From assembly GCF_900114455.1 (NCBI RefSeq), contig NZ_FOTC01000002.1, positions 1-64,000 of the forward strand: a stretch of 64,000 bases of DNA, written 5' to 3'. The stretch's first letter is position 1. Every line of letters starts with the position of its first letter. Positions 16,311 through 25,120 of this stretch are shown here, in pieces. Under the pieces are notes generated by a model that saw only the letters and a program-made list of their open reading frames with translations, was not told the origin of the DNA and searched no databases. Source of the DNA: Halogranum rubrum. Lineage in GTDB: Archaea > Halobacteriota > Halobacteria > Halobacteriales > Haloferacaceae. A program made the translations under genes and the position numbers.

Positions 16311-17672
16311 CTACTCGACGATGAACTGCCCGGCAATCTCCGTGACCTCTTCCATGCTCTTCGCCTCGTCGACGCCCATCGGGAACGGTGACTCGACGTT
16401 GAGTTCGTTCAGGAAGGCGGCGTGGCGAGCCTCGACGCTGTGGATGCCGAGTGCGGCCGCGAAGATGTCGTCGTTGGCGACGGAGGGAGCGGCACCGGCG
16501 TAGGCGGCGACACCGGTGTTCTCCAGCGCCTTCGCGACACCGAGGTAGTCCGACGCCGTCTCGTAGCCGAAGTCGTACTCGGCCTCCTCGACGGGCGTTC
16601 CGCCCAACTGCTCGACGGTCTGCGTGAGCGCTTTCACGTGCGCGGCCTCGTGTTCGCCGACCATCTCGAGGTGGCCAGGCACCTTCATCTTCAGGCCGTC
16701 GTCGTAGTCCGCGAGCACCTTCGCGTTCATCAGTTCGTCCTCGGAGAACTCCGCCAGTCCGTCGCGGTAGAAGGCGTTCTCGAGGTGTTCGAGCGTCAGC
16801 GCGTAGTTCAGGATGTCGACGTCGGTCGTGCCGTCGTCCTTCTTCCGACCGAGTTTCGGCACCTCCATCTCGTCGCTGCGGGTGATGGCACCCGCATCGA
16901 CGTCGGAGGTGATGAACTGCCCCGCGATTTCGAGAATCTCCTCGACGGACTTCGCCTCGTCGACGGCCTTCGGGAACGGTGACTCGTCGTTGACGAGGTT
17001 GAGGAAACTCGCGTGGCGGGCCTCGACACTGTGGATTCCTGCGGCGGCCGCGAGGATGTCGGTGTCGACTACAGAGGGCGCGGCCCCGGCGTAGGCGGCG
17101 ACGCCGGTGTTCTCCAGTGCCATCCCCGTCGCGAGGAACTCCGTCGGCGTCTCGTAGCCGAAGTCGTACTCGGCCTCCTCGACGGGCGTTCCGCCCAACT
17201 GCTCGACGGTCTGCGTGAGCGCCTTCACGTGCGCGGCCTCGTGTTCGCCGACCACTTTCAGATACTCGGGAACGTCCATGCGGACCGCCTCGCCGAACTT
17301 CGAGAGCACGTTCGCGCCCATCAGTTCGTCGTCCGAGAACGTTTTCAGACCGTCGCGGTAGAAGGCGTTCTCGAGGTGTTCGAGCGTCAGCGCGTAGTTC
17401 AAGATGGGGACGTCGGGGTTCGTCTCCGCCATCGGCGTCTCGGTCGGTTCGTCGGTCATCTCCGGCGTCATCGTCGGCGTCTCGGTTGGTTCCTCAGTCG
17501 TCGTCGCCGAGCCACCACTGTCGCCGCCCATACAGCCAGCGAGGGCCGTCCCGCCGACGACTGCCATCGCACTCAATAGCTTTCGTCGCGACGTGGGGCG
17601 GATACCGCTCGCTGCGCGTTGGGTGGTCGGGTGCTGTTCGGGTCGGTGGGTGTCGGTGTTCTTGCGAGCCAT
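16311..17672 (-). CDS. Tat-exported lipoprotein with two tandem ferritin-like domains
   Basis: A 453-residue protein. N-terminus: Tat motif SRRKLLS (about 28-34), hydrophobic stretch and lipobox ALAGC with Cys47, then a Thr/Glu/Pro-rich linker (50-85). Two near-identical ferritin-like domains follow (about 90-265 and 286-453). Each contains the four-helix di-metal pattern: EHLENAFY, GEHEAAHV (ExxH), ENTGVAAY and SVEARHA (ExxH). The repeats stay close at the nucleotide level too, implying recent internal duplication or gene conversion. Anchored outside the cell membrane, it may bind iron or detoxify oxidants; function is inferred. Confidence 0.85.
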   Translation of the reverse strand: MARKNTDTHRPEQHPTTQRAASGIRPTSRRKLLSAMAVVGGTALAGCMGGDSGGSATTTEEPTETPTMTPEMTDEPTETPMAETNPDVPILNYALTLEHLENAFYRDGLKTFSDDELMGANVLSKFGEAVRMDVPEYLKVVGEHEAAHVKALTQTVEQLGGTPVEEAEYDFGYETPTEFLATGMALENTGVAAYAGAAPSVVDTDILAAAAGIHSVEARHASFLNLVNDESPFPKAVDEAKSVEEILEIAGQFITSDVDAGAITRSDEMEVPKLGRKKDDGTTDVDILNYALTLEHLENAFYRDGLAEFSEDELMNAKVLADYDDGLKMKVPGHLEMVGEHEAAHVKALTQTVEQLGGTPVEEAEYDFGYETASDYLGVAKALENTGVAAYAGAAPSVANDDIFAAALGIHSVEARHAAFLNELNVESPFPMGVDEAKSMEEVTEIAGQFIVE

Positions 17673-17790
17673 TGGGCTTCGACTGGAGCGAAGTCGTATC
17701 AGTTAATGAAGAATTTCCGAACTCCGACCTGAGTGGCTCCGAGGTGTCTCCGAGGTCTGTCCGGAGACTCACCCAAATCTTACCCAATTT

Positions 17791-17807
17791 AATCAGACTG
17801 TCTGATT
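17791..17807. promoter_or_regulatory. Perfect 17-bp palindrome upstream of the ferritin-like gene
   Basis: AATCAGAC-T-GTCTGATT is an 8-1-8 perfect inverted repeat in AT-rich DNA, between the MinD-partner stop and the ferritin-like gene. The likely TATA (CATTAACT on the minus strand, about 17703) is about 31 nt before the ATG, so the palindrome lies about 90 bp upstream of it. A dimeric regulator site is the simplest reading. Confidence 0.45.
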
Positions 17808-17830
17808 TTCCTACTAGTTCTGCACGTCGG

Positions 17831-18373
17831 CTATCTGTCGAGGGCGTCGTCGAATCCCCACTCTTCGGCCCGCTGTTCGGCTTCTTCGCGGGCCTGTTCG
17901 CGAATCGCGGCGATCTTCTCCTCGTCGTCGAGGAACGCTTCGAGTGCACTCTTGTCGTTCTGTGACTGCTCCTCGCGGTCGTCGGGAGCGAGCACACGGG
18001 TTCGCTCCGCCAACTCGCTGTCGGCAGCGAGTTCCTCGGCGGGCATCTCCGGCGAGACACGGAGTTCGGGCGTGTCGTGGGCGTCGCTGAGCGCGTCGCT
18101 CGACAGTTCGTACAGTTCGACCTTGTACGGGCCGGGGACGGCCAAGTCACCGAGTGCCTCGGCACCGCCACGGTCCGTCGCACCGTCGTACGCGAGGACG
18201 GGGACCCCACCCTCGAACGTCAACACGGCGCGGCGGTCGCCGCCGAGGAGGAGCGTGTCCTGCGGGCGGAACACCGCGTACCCAGTCAGTCGGCGGTCGA
18301 GTGCGGCCGAGAGCGCCGCTCCGGGGTCGGAGACGACGCGCGAGCGGACGAGGTCACCCTCGGGAAGCCTCAT
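17831..18373 (-). CDS. Partner protein of the MinD-like ATPase, unknown function
   Basis: Its ATG (18371-18373) overlaps the MinD-like stop (ATGA), so the two are translationally coupled; 180 residues. The N-terminal half is beta-rich (TGYAVFRPQDTLLLGGDRRAV, LTFEGGVPVLAYDG). The C-terminal 40 residues are a strongly charged helix (EEKIAAIREQAREEAEQRAEEWGF). No known domain was recognised. Tight coupling suggests it is an effector or cargo of the ATPase, as small partners often are for MinD/ParA proteins; that is inference. A longer frame upstream only overlaps the MinD gene and is rejected. Confidence 0.75.
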   Translation of the reverse strand: MRLPEGDLVRSRVVSDPGAALSAALDRRLTGYAVFRPQDTLLLGGDRRAVLTFEGGVPVLAYDGATDRGGAEALGDLAVPGPYKVELYELSSDALSDAHDTPELRVSPEMPAEELAADSELAERTRVLAPDDREEQSQNDKSALEAFLDDEEKIAAIREQAREEAEQRAEEWGFDDALDR

Positions 18374-19143
18374 GGCGTCTCGGGGACGACGGCGCTCCGG
18401 AAGCGTGCCGCGACGTCGTCTTCGTCGCCGTCGCGGACGTCGATGGCAGCGGCCGCCTCCCGGTAGGACGCCGCGGCGACCGAGTCGGGAGCGTGTGCGA
18501 GCAGTGGCTCTCCGGCCCGGCGGGCCGCCCGGACGACGTCGCTGTCTGGCACCGTCGTCAGCGTCTCGCCGCCGAAGTAGCGCTCGGCTTGGTCGGCGAC
18601 GCGGTCGATTCGCTCGTCGTCGTGGACTTTGTTGAACAGCACGCCCGCCGTCTCGGTGCCGTAGGACTGCGCGTACTCCTGGACCTTCAGGCCGTCCGAG
18701 AGGGAGGGAATCGTCGGCTGGAGGACCACGACGACCCGGTCGGCCAAGACGACTGGAAGCACGGCACTCTTCGACCCGAGTGCCGCCGGCGAGTCCAAGA
18801 GGACGACGTCCGTGTCGGCGGCGAGGTCGGCGACGACGTCTCGGAGGCGTCCGGGGTCTGCGGCTTCGAAGGCGGCGAGACTCGTCCCACACGGAACGAC
18901 GGACATCCCGAAGCGGTCGTACACTGCCTCGTCGACCCTCGTCCCAGTCTCCTCGACGAGCAGGTCGTGCAGCGTCACCTCGACGTCGTCGAGACCGGCG
19001 TGAAAGAGGAGGTTCGCCATCCCCGTGTCGGCGTCGATGACCGTCACGTCGTGGTCGGCCGCGAGCGCCATCCCCAGCGCGAGCGTACTCGTCGTCTTTC
19101 CAGTCCCACCCTTGCCACTCGCGACTGCGAACGCCTCCACCAT
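18370..19143 (-). CDS. MinD/ParA-like P-loop ATPase
   Basis: A 257-residue cytosolic ATPase starting at ATG 19143. The deviant Walker A is SGKGGTGKTT at residues 9-18 with the signature Lys, then VIDADTGMANL (Walker A-prime/switch I) and VVLLDSPAAL (switch II). MinD-like proteins dimerise on membranes and position cell structures such as motility or division complexes; the target here is unknown. Promoter: TTTTAAA about 30 nt upstream of the start on the minus strand. A C-terminal membrane-targeting helix is not obvious. It is coupled to the downstream unknown gene. A much longer in-frame ORF extends upstream but lacks family similarity there. Confidence 0.88.
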   Translation of the reverse strand: MVEAFAVASGKGGTGKTTSTLALGMALAADHDVTVIDADTGMANLLFHAGLDDVEVTLHDLLVEETGTRVDEAVYDRFGMSVVPCGTSLAAFEAADPGRLRDVVADLAADTDVVLLDSPAALGSKSAVLPVVLADRVVVVLQPTIPSLSDGLKVQEYAQSYGTETAGVLFNKVHDDERIDRVADQAERYFGGETLTTVPDSDVVRAARRAGEPLLAHAPDSVAAASYREAAAAIDVRDGDEDDVAARFRSAVVPETP

Positions 19144-19247
19144 AGTCCGTGGTTGCTGGCTAATGTGGTTTAAAACTTGGGTGAGAGTACCGAAACAATC
19201 GGTGCTGCTGCCCGAAGGGCTAACTCGCCCACGGCTGTAGAGTCTGT

Positions 19248-19397
19248 ATGACCGTCGAGAGTTCAGCGAAACTCGACACCCCCGAGTCGTCGCCAGCGCG
19301 CAAACTCGCCGCCGTCGCCGCCGCGGTGATGGTCGTCGTCGCGTTCGCCGTCGGCTTCCGCCGTGACGACGAACCGGACCTCGAACCACCGTTCTGA
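19248..19397 (+). CDS. Single-pass membrane microprotein (49 residues)
   Basis: ATG 19248 to TGA 19397 encodes a polar N-terminus (about 18 residues), one transmembrane segment (LAAVAAAVMVVVAFAVGF, about 20-37) and an acidic tail (RRDDEPDLEPPF). Positive charges flank the helix on both sides. Codon choice (GTC, GCC, GAC) is typical of the core genes here. It lies between the MinD gene, which diverges from it, and the formate dehydrogenase genes 95 nt downstream. Function unknown. Confidence 0.55.
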   Translation: MTVESSAKLDTPESSPARKLAAVAAAVMVVVAFAVGFRRDDEPDLEPPF

Positions 19398-19491
19398 CTC
19401 GGTCTCGTTTTCCACCGTCGCAGACAACCGGCAAGATACGTGCTAGCAGTCGCCACAACGCTTTCGTGCTATCCCTCCTGAGCATCAGAAG

Positions 19492-21087
19492 ATGACGGAG
19501 ACGAACGGAACGACTGCGACGACGCACGTCGTTCGAATCTGTACGGGGACGGACTCGCTCGACCGGACCCGGTCGCTCGCCACTGTCGCCCGCGACGAGG
19601 CGACGACGGCGACGGTGCTGGAGGTCGGACCGGCCGGCGTCGGTGACCTCGCGCCGCTGGTCCTCACGACGCACGACGGCGTGACGGCGTTCCACGCCGA
19701 CCCCACTGCCGACGACGTTCGAGCGCTGGTTCGAGCGGTCGAGGACGGCGACGTGTCGACCGACGCGGCACACGCGGTCGTCGACCACGACCCGGACAGC
19801 GGAACGCTTCCGCTTCCGGAGAACGGCCCCCTCGCCGTCGGACGGCGGCGGGTACTCGCTCGCGCGGGGTGGACCGTTCCCGGCGAGCAACTGGACGAGC
19901 GACTGGCGACCGACGTCGTCCGCGACGACGCCGACGGGGCGGACGACCTGATTCGACGCGTCGGTCTGCTCGGTCGCGGCCGCGGCGACGGAAGTACGGA
20001 CGTGCCCGTAATCGAGGAGTGGGACCGCGCCCGCGAGACGGTCGAGTCCGAGGGGCAAGACCCCGTCCTCGTGGTCAACGCCAACGAGAGTGACGACCGA
20101 AACCGGACGGACAGCACGCTCCTCGAAGCGGACCCGGCCGCTGTCGTCGACGGCGCCCTCGCCGTGGCCGACCTACTGGCCGTCGAAGACGTCGTCGTCT
20201 ACTGTAACGAAGCGGACTACCTCGCGCGCGACCGAGTTCGAGCGGCCGTCGACACCGTCTGTGAACACGTCGACCCGCCGAAACGCCCGCAGGTCGTCGC
20301 CGGCCCGGACAGGTACATCGCCGGTGAGATGACGATGGCGCTGGAAGCGATGGAGGGTAACGACCGACTGGAGGCGAGACTCCGCCCCCCGACGCCGGCC
20401 CAGCACGGTCTCTACGGTCGGCCGACCGTGATCCACACCCCGCGGACGATAGCACAGATACGCGAACTACTCCTCGACTCCGACGCCTTCGACGCCGGCG
20501 ACGCCGACCCGGGGACGCGACTGCTGACCGTCTCTGGCGACGTGGACGCACCCGCGACGGTCGAACTCTCGACTGGCGGGTCGCTGGAGGCGATTCGCGA
20601 GGCAGTGACGCTCGACGGGTCGTTCAAGATGGCCTGCGTCGGCGGGCAGTTCGGCGGCCTCACTCGGTCGCTCGACTACGCGCCGAGCGCATCCGGTCTC
20701 TCGGGTGCGGGACTCGGCACGGAAGGCGCGGTCGAACTGCTCGCCGACTCGCGGTGTGCCGTCGCCACCGCGGGCAAGCGTGCCCGGTTCGCCGAGGAGG
20801 AGAACTGCGGGCGCTGTGTCCCCTGTCGGGAAGGTTCAGTCCAACTGACGGACCTGCTTCGAGACGTCTATCAGGGCGAGTACAAAGACGGGATGCTCCG
20901 AGAACTGACTCGAACCATGCGGACCACCAGCACCTGCGACTTCGGACGGAGCGCGGCCCGCCCGGTCAGTACGGCGATGGACCGCTTCGAGACGGAGTTC
21001 CACGCCCACGCTGAAGGGCGCTGTCCCAGCGGCGAGTGCAAGACGAAACGACACGCCGAACGCGAACGAGGAGAAGTGACGACATGA
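19492..21087 (+). CDS. NuoF/HoxF-like iron-sulfur subunit of a formate dehydrogenase
   Basis: A 531-residue protein. The C-terminal third matches the NADH-dehydrogenase 51-kDa/HoxF/FdhB fold: an SLBB-like segment (VELSTGGSLEAI), GSFKMACVGGQFGGL, and the 4Fe-4S motif ENCGRCVPCREGS near residue 440, with the fourth Cys in TSTCDFG. The N-terminal half is acidic and poorly conserved, and the glycine-rich FMN/NADH-binding loop of NuoF was not found, so the electron partner may differ from NAD. Its stop overlaps the next ATG (ATGA), coupling it to the catalytic subunit. Confidence 0.8.
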   Translation: MTETNGTTATTHVVRICTGTDSLDRTRSLATVARDEATTATVLEVGPAGVGDLAPLVLTTHDGVTAFHADPTADDVRALVRAVEDGDVSTDAAHAVVDHDPDSGTLPLPENGPLAVGRRRVLARAGWTVPGEQLDERLATDVVRDDADGADDLIRRVGLLGRGRGDGSTDVPVIEEWDRARETVESEGQDPVLVVNANESDDRNRTDSTLLEADPAAVVDGALAVADLLAVEDVVVYCNEADYLARDRVRAAVDTVCEHVDPPKRPQVVAGPDRYIAGEMTMALEAMEGNDRLEARLRPPTPAQHGLYGRPTVIHTPRTIAQIRELLLDSDAFDAGDADPGTRLLTVSGDVDAPATVELSTGGSLEAIREAVTLDGSFKMACVGGQFGGLTRSLDYAPSASGLSGAGLGTEGAVELLADSRCAVATAGKRARFAEEENCGRCVPCREGSVQLTDLLRDVYQGEYKDGMLRELTRTMRTTSTCDFGRSAARPVSTAMDRFETEFHAHAEGRCPSGECKTKRHAERERGEVTT

Positions 21088-24000
21088 GCACAGACGACCC
21101 ATCAGGCGAGCGAGAATCGGCACCCGCCCCGGCGATGCCGGGGATTCCAGATTTGGAGGACCCCCGACCCAGCACGCCGCTGACGGAGGACTTCAACACC
21201 GGGACGGCGAACGACCCCGAGACGGGGACGCGCGGCGAGGAGATGACACACCTCACCATCGACGGTCAGTCTATCGCCGTCCCACCGGGGTCGACGGTCA
21301 TCGAGGCGATGGAAGCGGTCGATACCGACGAAGAGGTGCCGGCGCTCTGCTACTACGACCGTGGAACAGAACAGTCAGAGAACGTCGGCCCGCGCAGCGA
21401 GTGTCGGACCTGCATGGTCGAGACGGAGGAGTACGGACTCGTCCCCTCCTGTAGCTTCCCGGCCGAGGACGACCTGACCGTCCGCACCGCCGCCGAGGAC
21501 GCCGCCGAGGCCCGCGACGTCAACCTCGATTTGGTGCTCTCGAACCACAACCTCCGGTGTACGACCTGCGGACAGAACGGTCGCTGTGAGTTGCAAGACA
21601 CCTCCATCGAACACGGCGTCGAGGAACCGAGATACGGCGTCTTCGAGGACCGCGACGAGTACGAACCGCTCGACGACACCTCCTCGGTCATCCAGATAGA
21701 CCGCAACAAGTGTATCCTCTGTAACCGCTGTGTCGAGGCCTGCAACGACGTGCAGGTCGAAGGCGTCCTCAGAATCGAGGGACAGGGGTCGGACACGCGA
21801 ATCGGCTTCCAGTCCGACGTCGACACGATGCAGGAGTCGACCTGTGTCTCGTGTGGCCACTGTGCGACGGTCTGTCCGACCGGGTCGCTGGTCGAGCAGG
21901 GACTCGTCGACAGCGCGACTATCCCGCTGCCGGGGTTCAACCAGAAGAACTCCATCGGGAAGGTCATCGAGGGTGACCGCGCCCAGAAGGCCGACGAGTC
22001 GAGTGCGCCGAACCGCGGCGTCTCGTCGGCGTCGTCGGCCGAAGACGACGAGGTGGACGTCTCCGAGACGTCCGGCGTCGCACGCTTCATGGCGAAGGCC
22101 AAACAGCAGGCGACGGACACGGGTAAACAACTCACCGACGAGGCGCTGAAACAGGCCGAACACGCCGGCGAGAAGTTCGCCTCGGAGGCGTTCACCATCG
22201 GGCAACTGTTCGACGTCGCCGAGGTCATCAGCGACGCGCGACTGGGCCGAATCACGAAGGCCGAGACGACCTGTAACTACTGTGCGGTCGGGTGTCGGTT
22301 CGAACTGTACGGGAAAGACGGCGACGTACTCGGCGTCCGCCCGGCGGACCCCGAGGCGACGCCGGCCAACGACTTCTCGACGTGTGTGAAAGGGAAGTTC
22401 GGCTACGACTTCGTCGACAGCGACGACCGGTTGACCACGCCGTTGATTCGAGAGGGTGACGAGTTCCGCGAAGCCAGTTGGGAGGAGGCGTACGACCGAA
22501 TCTACGAAGAGTTGAGCGAAATCCAGCGCGAACACGGCGACGATTCGGTCGCCGTCACCTCCTCCTCGAAGTGCACGAACGAGGAGAACTTCCTGAACCA
22601 GAAGTTCGCTCGGCAGGTGTTGCACACCCCGCACGTCGACAACTGTGCGCGCCTCTGTCACTCTTCGACGGTGACGGGGCTGAAGCAGACGGTCGGATTC
22701 GGGGCGATGACCAACCGCATCAACGAGGATATCGGCGAGACGGACTGCTATCTCATCACCGGGTCGAACACCACCGAGGGCCATCCGGTGCTCGCCACGC
22801 GCATCAAGCAGAACGTCCGCGACGGTGCGGACCTGTTCGTCTTCGAACCGCGCGAAATCGGCATGGCAGAGCACGCCACGCAGTACACGCGGACGAAACC
22901 CGGCGAGGACATCGCGTGGCTCAACGGGATGGTTCGCCACATCATCGAGGAGGACCTCCACGACACCGAGTTCATCGAGGAACGGACGAAGCACTTCGAC
23001 GATGTCAAAGAGAAGGTCGAACCGTTCACGCCCGAGAAGGTAGAGGAACTCTCCGGCGTCTCGCCCGAGGAGTTGAAGAACGCCGCCGAGACGATTGCGA
23101 AAGCCGACACCTGTATCTTCGGATGGGCGATGGGGATGACCCAACACGCCCACGGAACACGCAACGTCCTCGCCATCACGAATCTCGCGCTCGTCACCGG
23201 CAACTTAGGAAAGCCCGGCGCGGGTCTCTCGCCGTTCCGCGGGCAGAACAACGTGCAGGGCGGCGGCGGCGACATGGGACCGGCCCCGCACAACCTACCG
23301 GGGTATCAGGACCCCACCGACGACGAGGTGGCCGACAAGTTCGAGCGAGTCTGGGGCGAGCGCCCACCACAGGAGACGGGTCTCCGACTTCCCGAACAGT
23401 ACGAGGCGATGACCGACGGGGAGATTCGAGGGATGTTCATCATGGGCGAGAACCCGGTGCTCTCGGAGCCAGACATCCGAGAGGCCGAACACGCGATTCA
23501 GGAACTCGACTTCCTCGCGGTGCAGGACATCTTCCTGACCGAGACGGCGGAGTTCGCCGACGTGGTGCTTCCAGCGGCCTCGGCGGCTGAGAAGTACGGC
23601 ACGTTCACTAACACCGAACGTCGCGTCCAGATGGTCAGACCAGCAGTCGAACCGCCGGGTGAGGCAAAGACGGACCTACGTATCCTCTGTGACCTCGCCC
23701 AGCGGTTCGGCTACGACTGGGACTACACCTCGCCGGCCGACGTGATGGACGAGATTTCCCAACTCGTCCCCATCTACGGCGGCATCACCTACGACCGCTT
23801 GGAGTCGACGCCGGAGGGGCTTCAGTGGCCCTGCGAGGAGGAGGACGACCCGGGGACGCCGTTCCTCTACGAAGAGGAGTTCAACTTCGACGACGGCCTC
23901 GCCCGATTCGTCCCCGCCGACTACGCGGGGCCGGTGGAGATGCCCGACGAGGAGTTCCCGCTGATGCTCACGTCGGGTCGCGTGCTCTACCACTGGCACA

Positions 24001-24389
24001 CCGGGACGATGACGCGCCGGACGCAGGTATCGATGGACCACGTCCCCGAGAGTTTCGTCACCATCCACCCGGAGATGGCCGAGCAGTTGGGTGTGAAAGA
24101 CGACGAGTACGTGCGAGTCACCTCCCGTCGCGGCGACATCGTCGTCAAGGCGGACGTCCACGAGATGTCCGACCCCGGCGTCGTCTTCATCCCGATGCAC
24201 TTCGCGCAGGGAGCCATCAACGAACTCACGCAGCACGAACTCGACCCGGACTCCTACATCCCCGAGTACAAGGTGACGAGCGTCCGCATCGAACCGGTCG
24301 GCCCGGACCCGGACGTCGACCCACTGCCGGTCGAACCGCCGACGGGTGAAGTCGAAGGCCGACCCGACGAAGGGACCGCCGACGACTGA
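21084..24389 (+). CDS. Formate dehydrogenase alpha subunit (molybdopterin, NuoG-like N-terminus)
   Basis: 1101 residues, from the coupled ATG 21084. Order: 2Fe-2S ferredoxin (about 55-135, SECRTCMVE), His-Cys 4Fe-4S (NHNLRCTTCGQNGRCEL), two 4Fe-4S motifs (CILCNRCVEAC and CVSCGHCATVC), an unusual charged helical linker (about 325-385, MAKAKQQATDTGKQ), then the molybdopterin oxidoreductase starting with TTCNYCAVGCRF (about 395). Cys525 in CARLCHS aligns with the catalytic selenocysteine of bacterial FdhF, and the His after it is kept. The dinucleotide-binding domain is C-terminal (about 950-1075). Predicted cytoplasmic oxidation of formate to CO2; other Mo-bisMGD substrates cannot be excluded. 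Confidence 0.88.
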   Translation: MSTDDPSGERESAPAPAMPGIPDLEDPRPSTPLTEDFNTGTANDPETGTRGEEMTHLTIDGQSIAVPPGSTVIEAMEAVDTDEEVPALCYYDRGTEQSENVGPRSECRTCMVETEEYGLVPSCSFPAEDDLTVRTAAEDAAEARDVNLDLVLSNHNLRCTTCGQNGRCELQDTSIEHGVEEPRYGVFEDRDEYEPLDDTSSVIQIDRNKCILCNRCVEACNDVQVEGVLRIEGQGSDTRIGFQSDVDTMQESTCVSCGHCATVCPTGSLVEQGLVDSATIPLPGFNQKNSIGKVIEGDRAQKADESSAPNRGVSSASSAEDDEVDVSETSGVARFMAKAKQQATDTGKQLTDEALKQAEHAGEKFASEAFTIGQLFDVAEVISDARLGRITKAETTCNYCAVGCRFELYGKDGDVLGVRPADPEATPANDFSTCVKGKFGYDFVDSDDRLTTPLIREGDEFREASWEEAYDRIYEELSEIQREHGDDSVAVTSSSKCTNEENFLNQKFARQVLHTPHVDNCARLCHSSTVTGLKQTVGFGAMTNRINEDIGETDCYLITGSNTTEGHPVLATRIKQNVRDGADLFVFEPREIGMAEHATQYTRTKPGEDIAWLNGMVRHIIEEDLHDTEFIEERTKHFDDVKEKVEPFTPEKVEELSGVSPEELKNAAETIAKADTCIFGWAMGMTQHAHGTRNVLAITNLALVTGNLGKPGAGLSPFRGQNNVQGGGGDMGPAPHNLPGYQDPTDDEVADKFERVWGERPPQETGLRLPEQYEAMTDGEIRGMFIMGENPVLSEPDIREAEHAIQELDFLAVQDIFLTETAEFADVVLPAASAAEKYGTFTNTERRVQMVRPAVEPPGEAKTDLRILCDLAQRFGYDWDYTSPADVMDEISQLVPIYGGITYDRLESTPEGLQWPCEEEDDPGTPFLYEEEFNFDDGLARFVPADYAGPVEMPDEEFPLMLTSGRVLYHWHTGTMTRRTQVSMDHVPESFVTIHPEMAEQLGVKDDEYVRVTSRRGDIVVKADVHEMSDPGVVFIPMHFAQGAINELTQHELDPDSYIPEYKVTSVRIEPVGPDPDVDPLPVEPPTGEVEGRPDEGTADD

Positions 24390-24440
24390 GCACCGACCAC
24401 GAACAGAGGCTACTTTTCGCTGCCGACAGAACACCCACTC

Positions 24441-25055
24441 ATGCGCTCAGCAGTCGTCGTCGCCGGTGGTCGCTCGACACGGTTCGGCGACGCCGACAAA
24501 GCCGTCGCCGAACTCGCCGGAACGCCGATGATTCGTCGCGTCGCCGACCGCCTCGTCTCCACCGTCGACGAACTCGTCGTCAACTGCCGCGCCGACCAGC
24601 GGGCAGCAATCGAATCGGCGATGGGCGACTATCCGCTCCCCGTTCGATACGCCCTCGACACCGACACCGACGAGGGACCGATGGCCGGTATCGGAACCGG
24701 ACTCGGCGCGTGCGACGGCGAGTACGCCGTCGTCGTCGCCTGCGACATGCCCTTCGTCGACTCGGGAGTCGTCGAGTACCTGTTCGAGCGAGCGGAAGAG
24801 GAGAACGTCGACGCCGCGGTTCCGAAACTCGACGACGGGTGGTACCAGACGACGCAAGCCGTTTATCGAGCAGACGCGATGGCGGCGGCCTGTGAGGCCG
24901 CACTGGAACGCGGCGACCGGAAGATTCTCGCGCCGCTGGAGGAGTTAGCGTGGGTCGTCGTCGAGGAGAGCGAAATTCGGGAACACGGCGACGTCGGGAC
25001 GTTCGAGAATGTGAACACGCGTGACGAGTTCGAAGATGCACAGACGCGGTTCTGA
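24441..25055 (+). CDS. mobA: Molybdenum cofactor guanylyltransferase MobA
   Basis: A 204-residue nucleotidyltransferase. Signature N-terminus: VVVAGGRSTRFGDADKAVAEL (GTP-binding LAGGxxxRxGxxK with Lys), then GPMAGIGTGL, and the Mg-binding VVVACDMPFVD. It links GMP from GTP to molybdopterin, giving the MGD form that the neighbouring formate dehydrogenase subunit needs. It starts 51 nt after the catalytic subunit and is probably co-transcribed. Related CobY/IspD-type transferases were considered, but context and DMPF motif favour MobA. Confidence 0.88.
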   Translation: MRSAVVVAGGRSTRFGDADKAVAELAGTPMIRRVADRLVSTVDELVVNCRADQRAAIESAMGDYPLPVRYALDTDTDEGPMAGIGTGLGACDGEYAVVVACDMPFVDSGVVEYLFERAEEENVDAAVPKLDDGWYQTTQAVYRADAMAAACEAALERGDRKILAPLEELAWVVVEESEIREHGDVGTFENVNTRDEFEDAQTRF

Positions 25056-25090
25056 ACCTACTGGCACTTCGGTACTTTCAACCCCCTAAC

Positions 25091-25098
25091 TATTTTAT
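25091..25098 (+). promoter_or_regulatory. TATA box of the 25121 gene
   Basis: TATTTTAT is centred 26-27 nt before the ATG at 25121, the leaderless spacing. It indicates the following gene has its own promoter independent of mobA. Confidence 0.55.
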
Positions 25099-25120
25099 CG
25101 GCGCTCCTGATACGGGGTGC

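Noticed and set aside
22641-22670. Selenocysteine codon in the formate dehydrogenase
   Set aside because: The position aligned to selenocysteine is encoded by TGT (Cys), and no in-frame TGA is present in the gene.
21375-23153. A 592-codon frame on the minus strand opposite the formate dehydrogenase
   Set aside because: Arg/Leu/Val-rich shadow of the iron-sulfur and molybdopterin gene.
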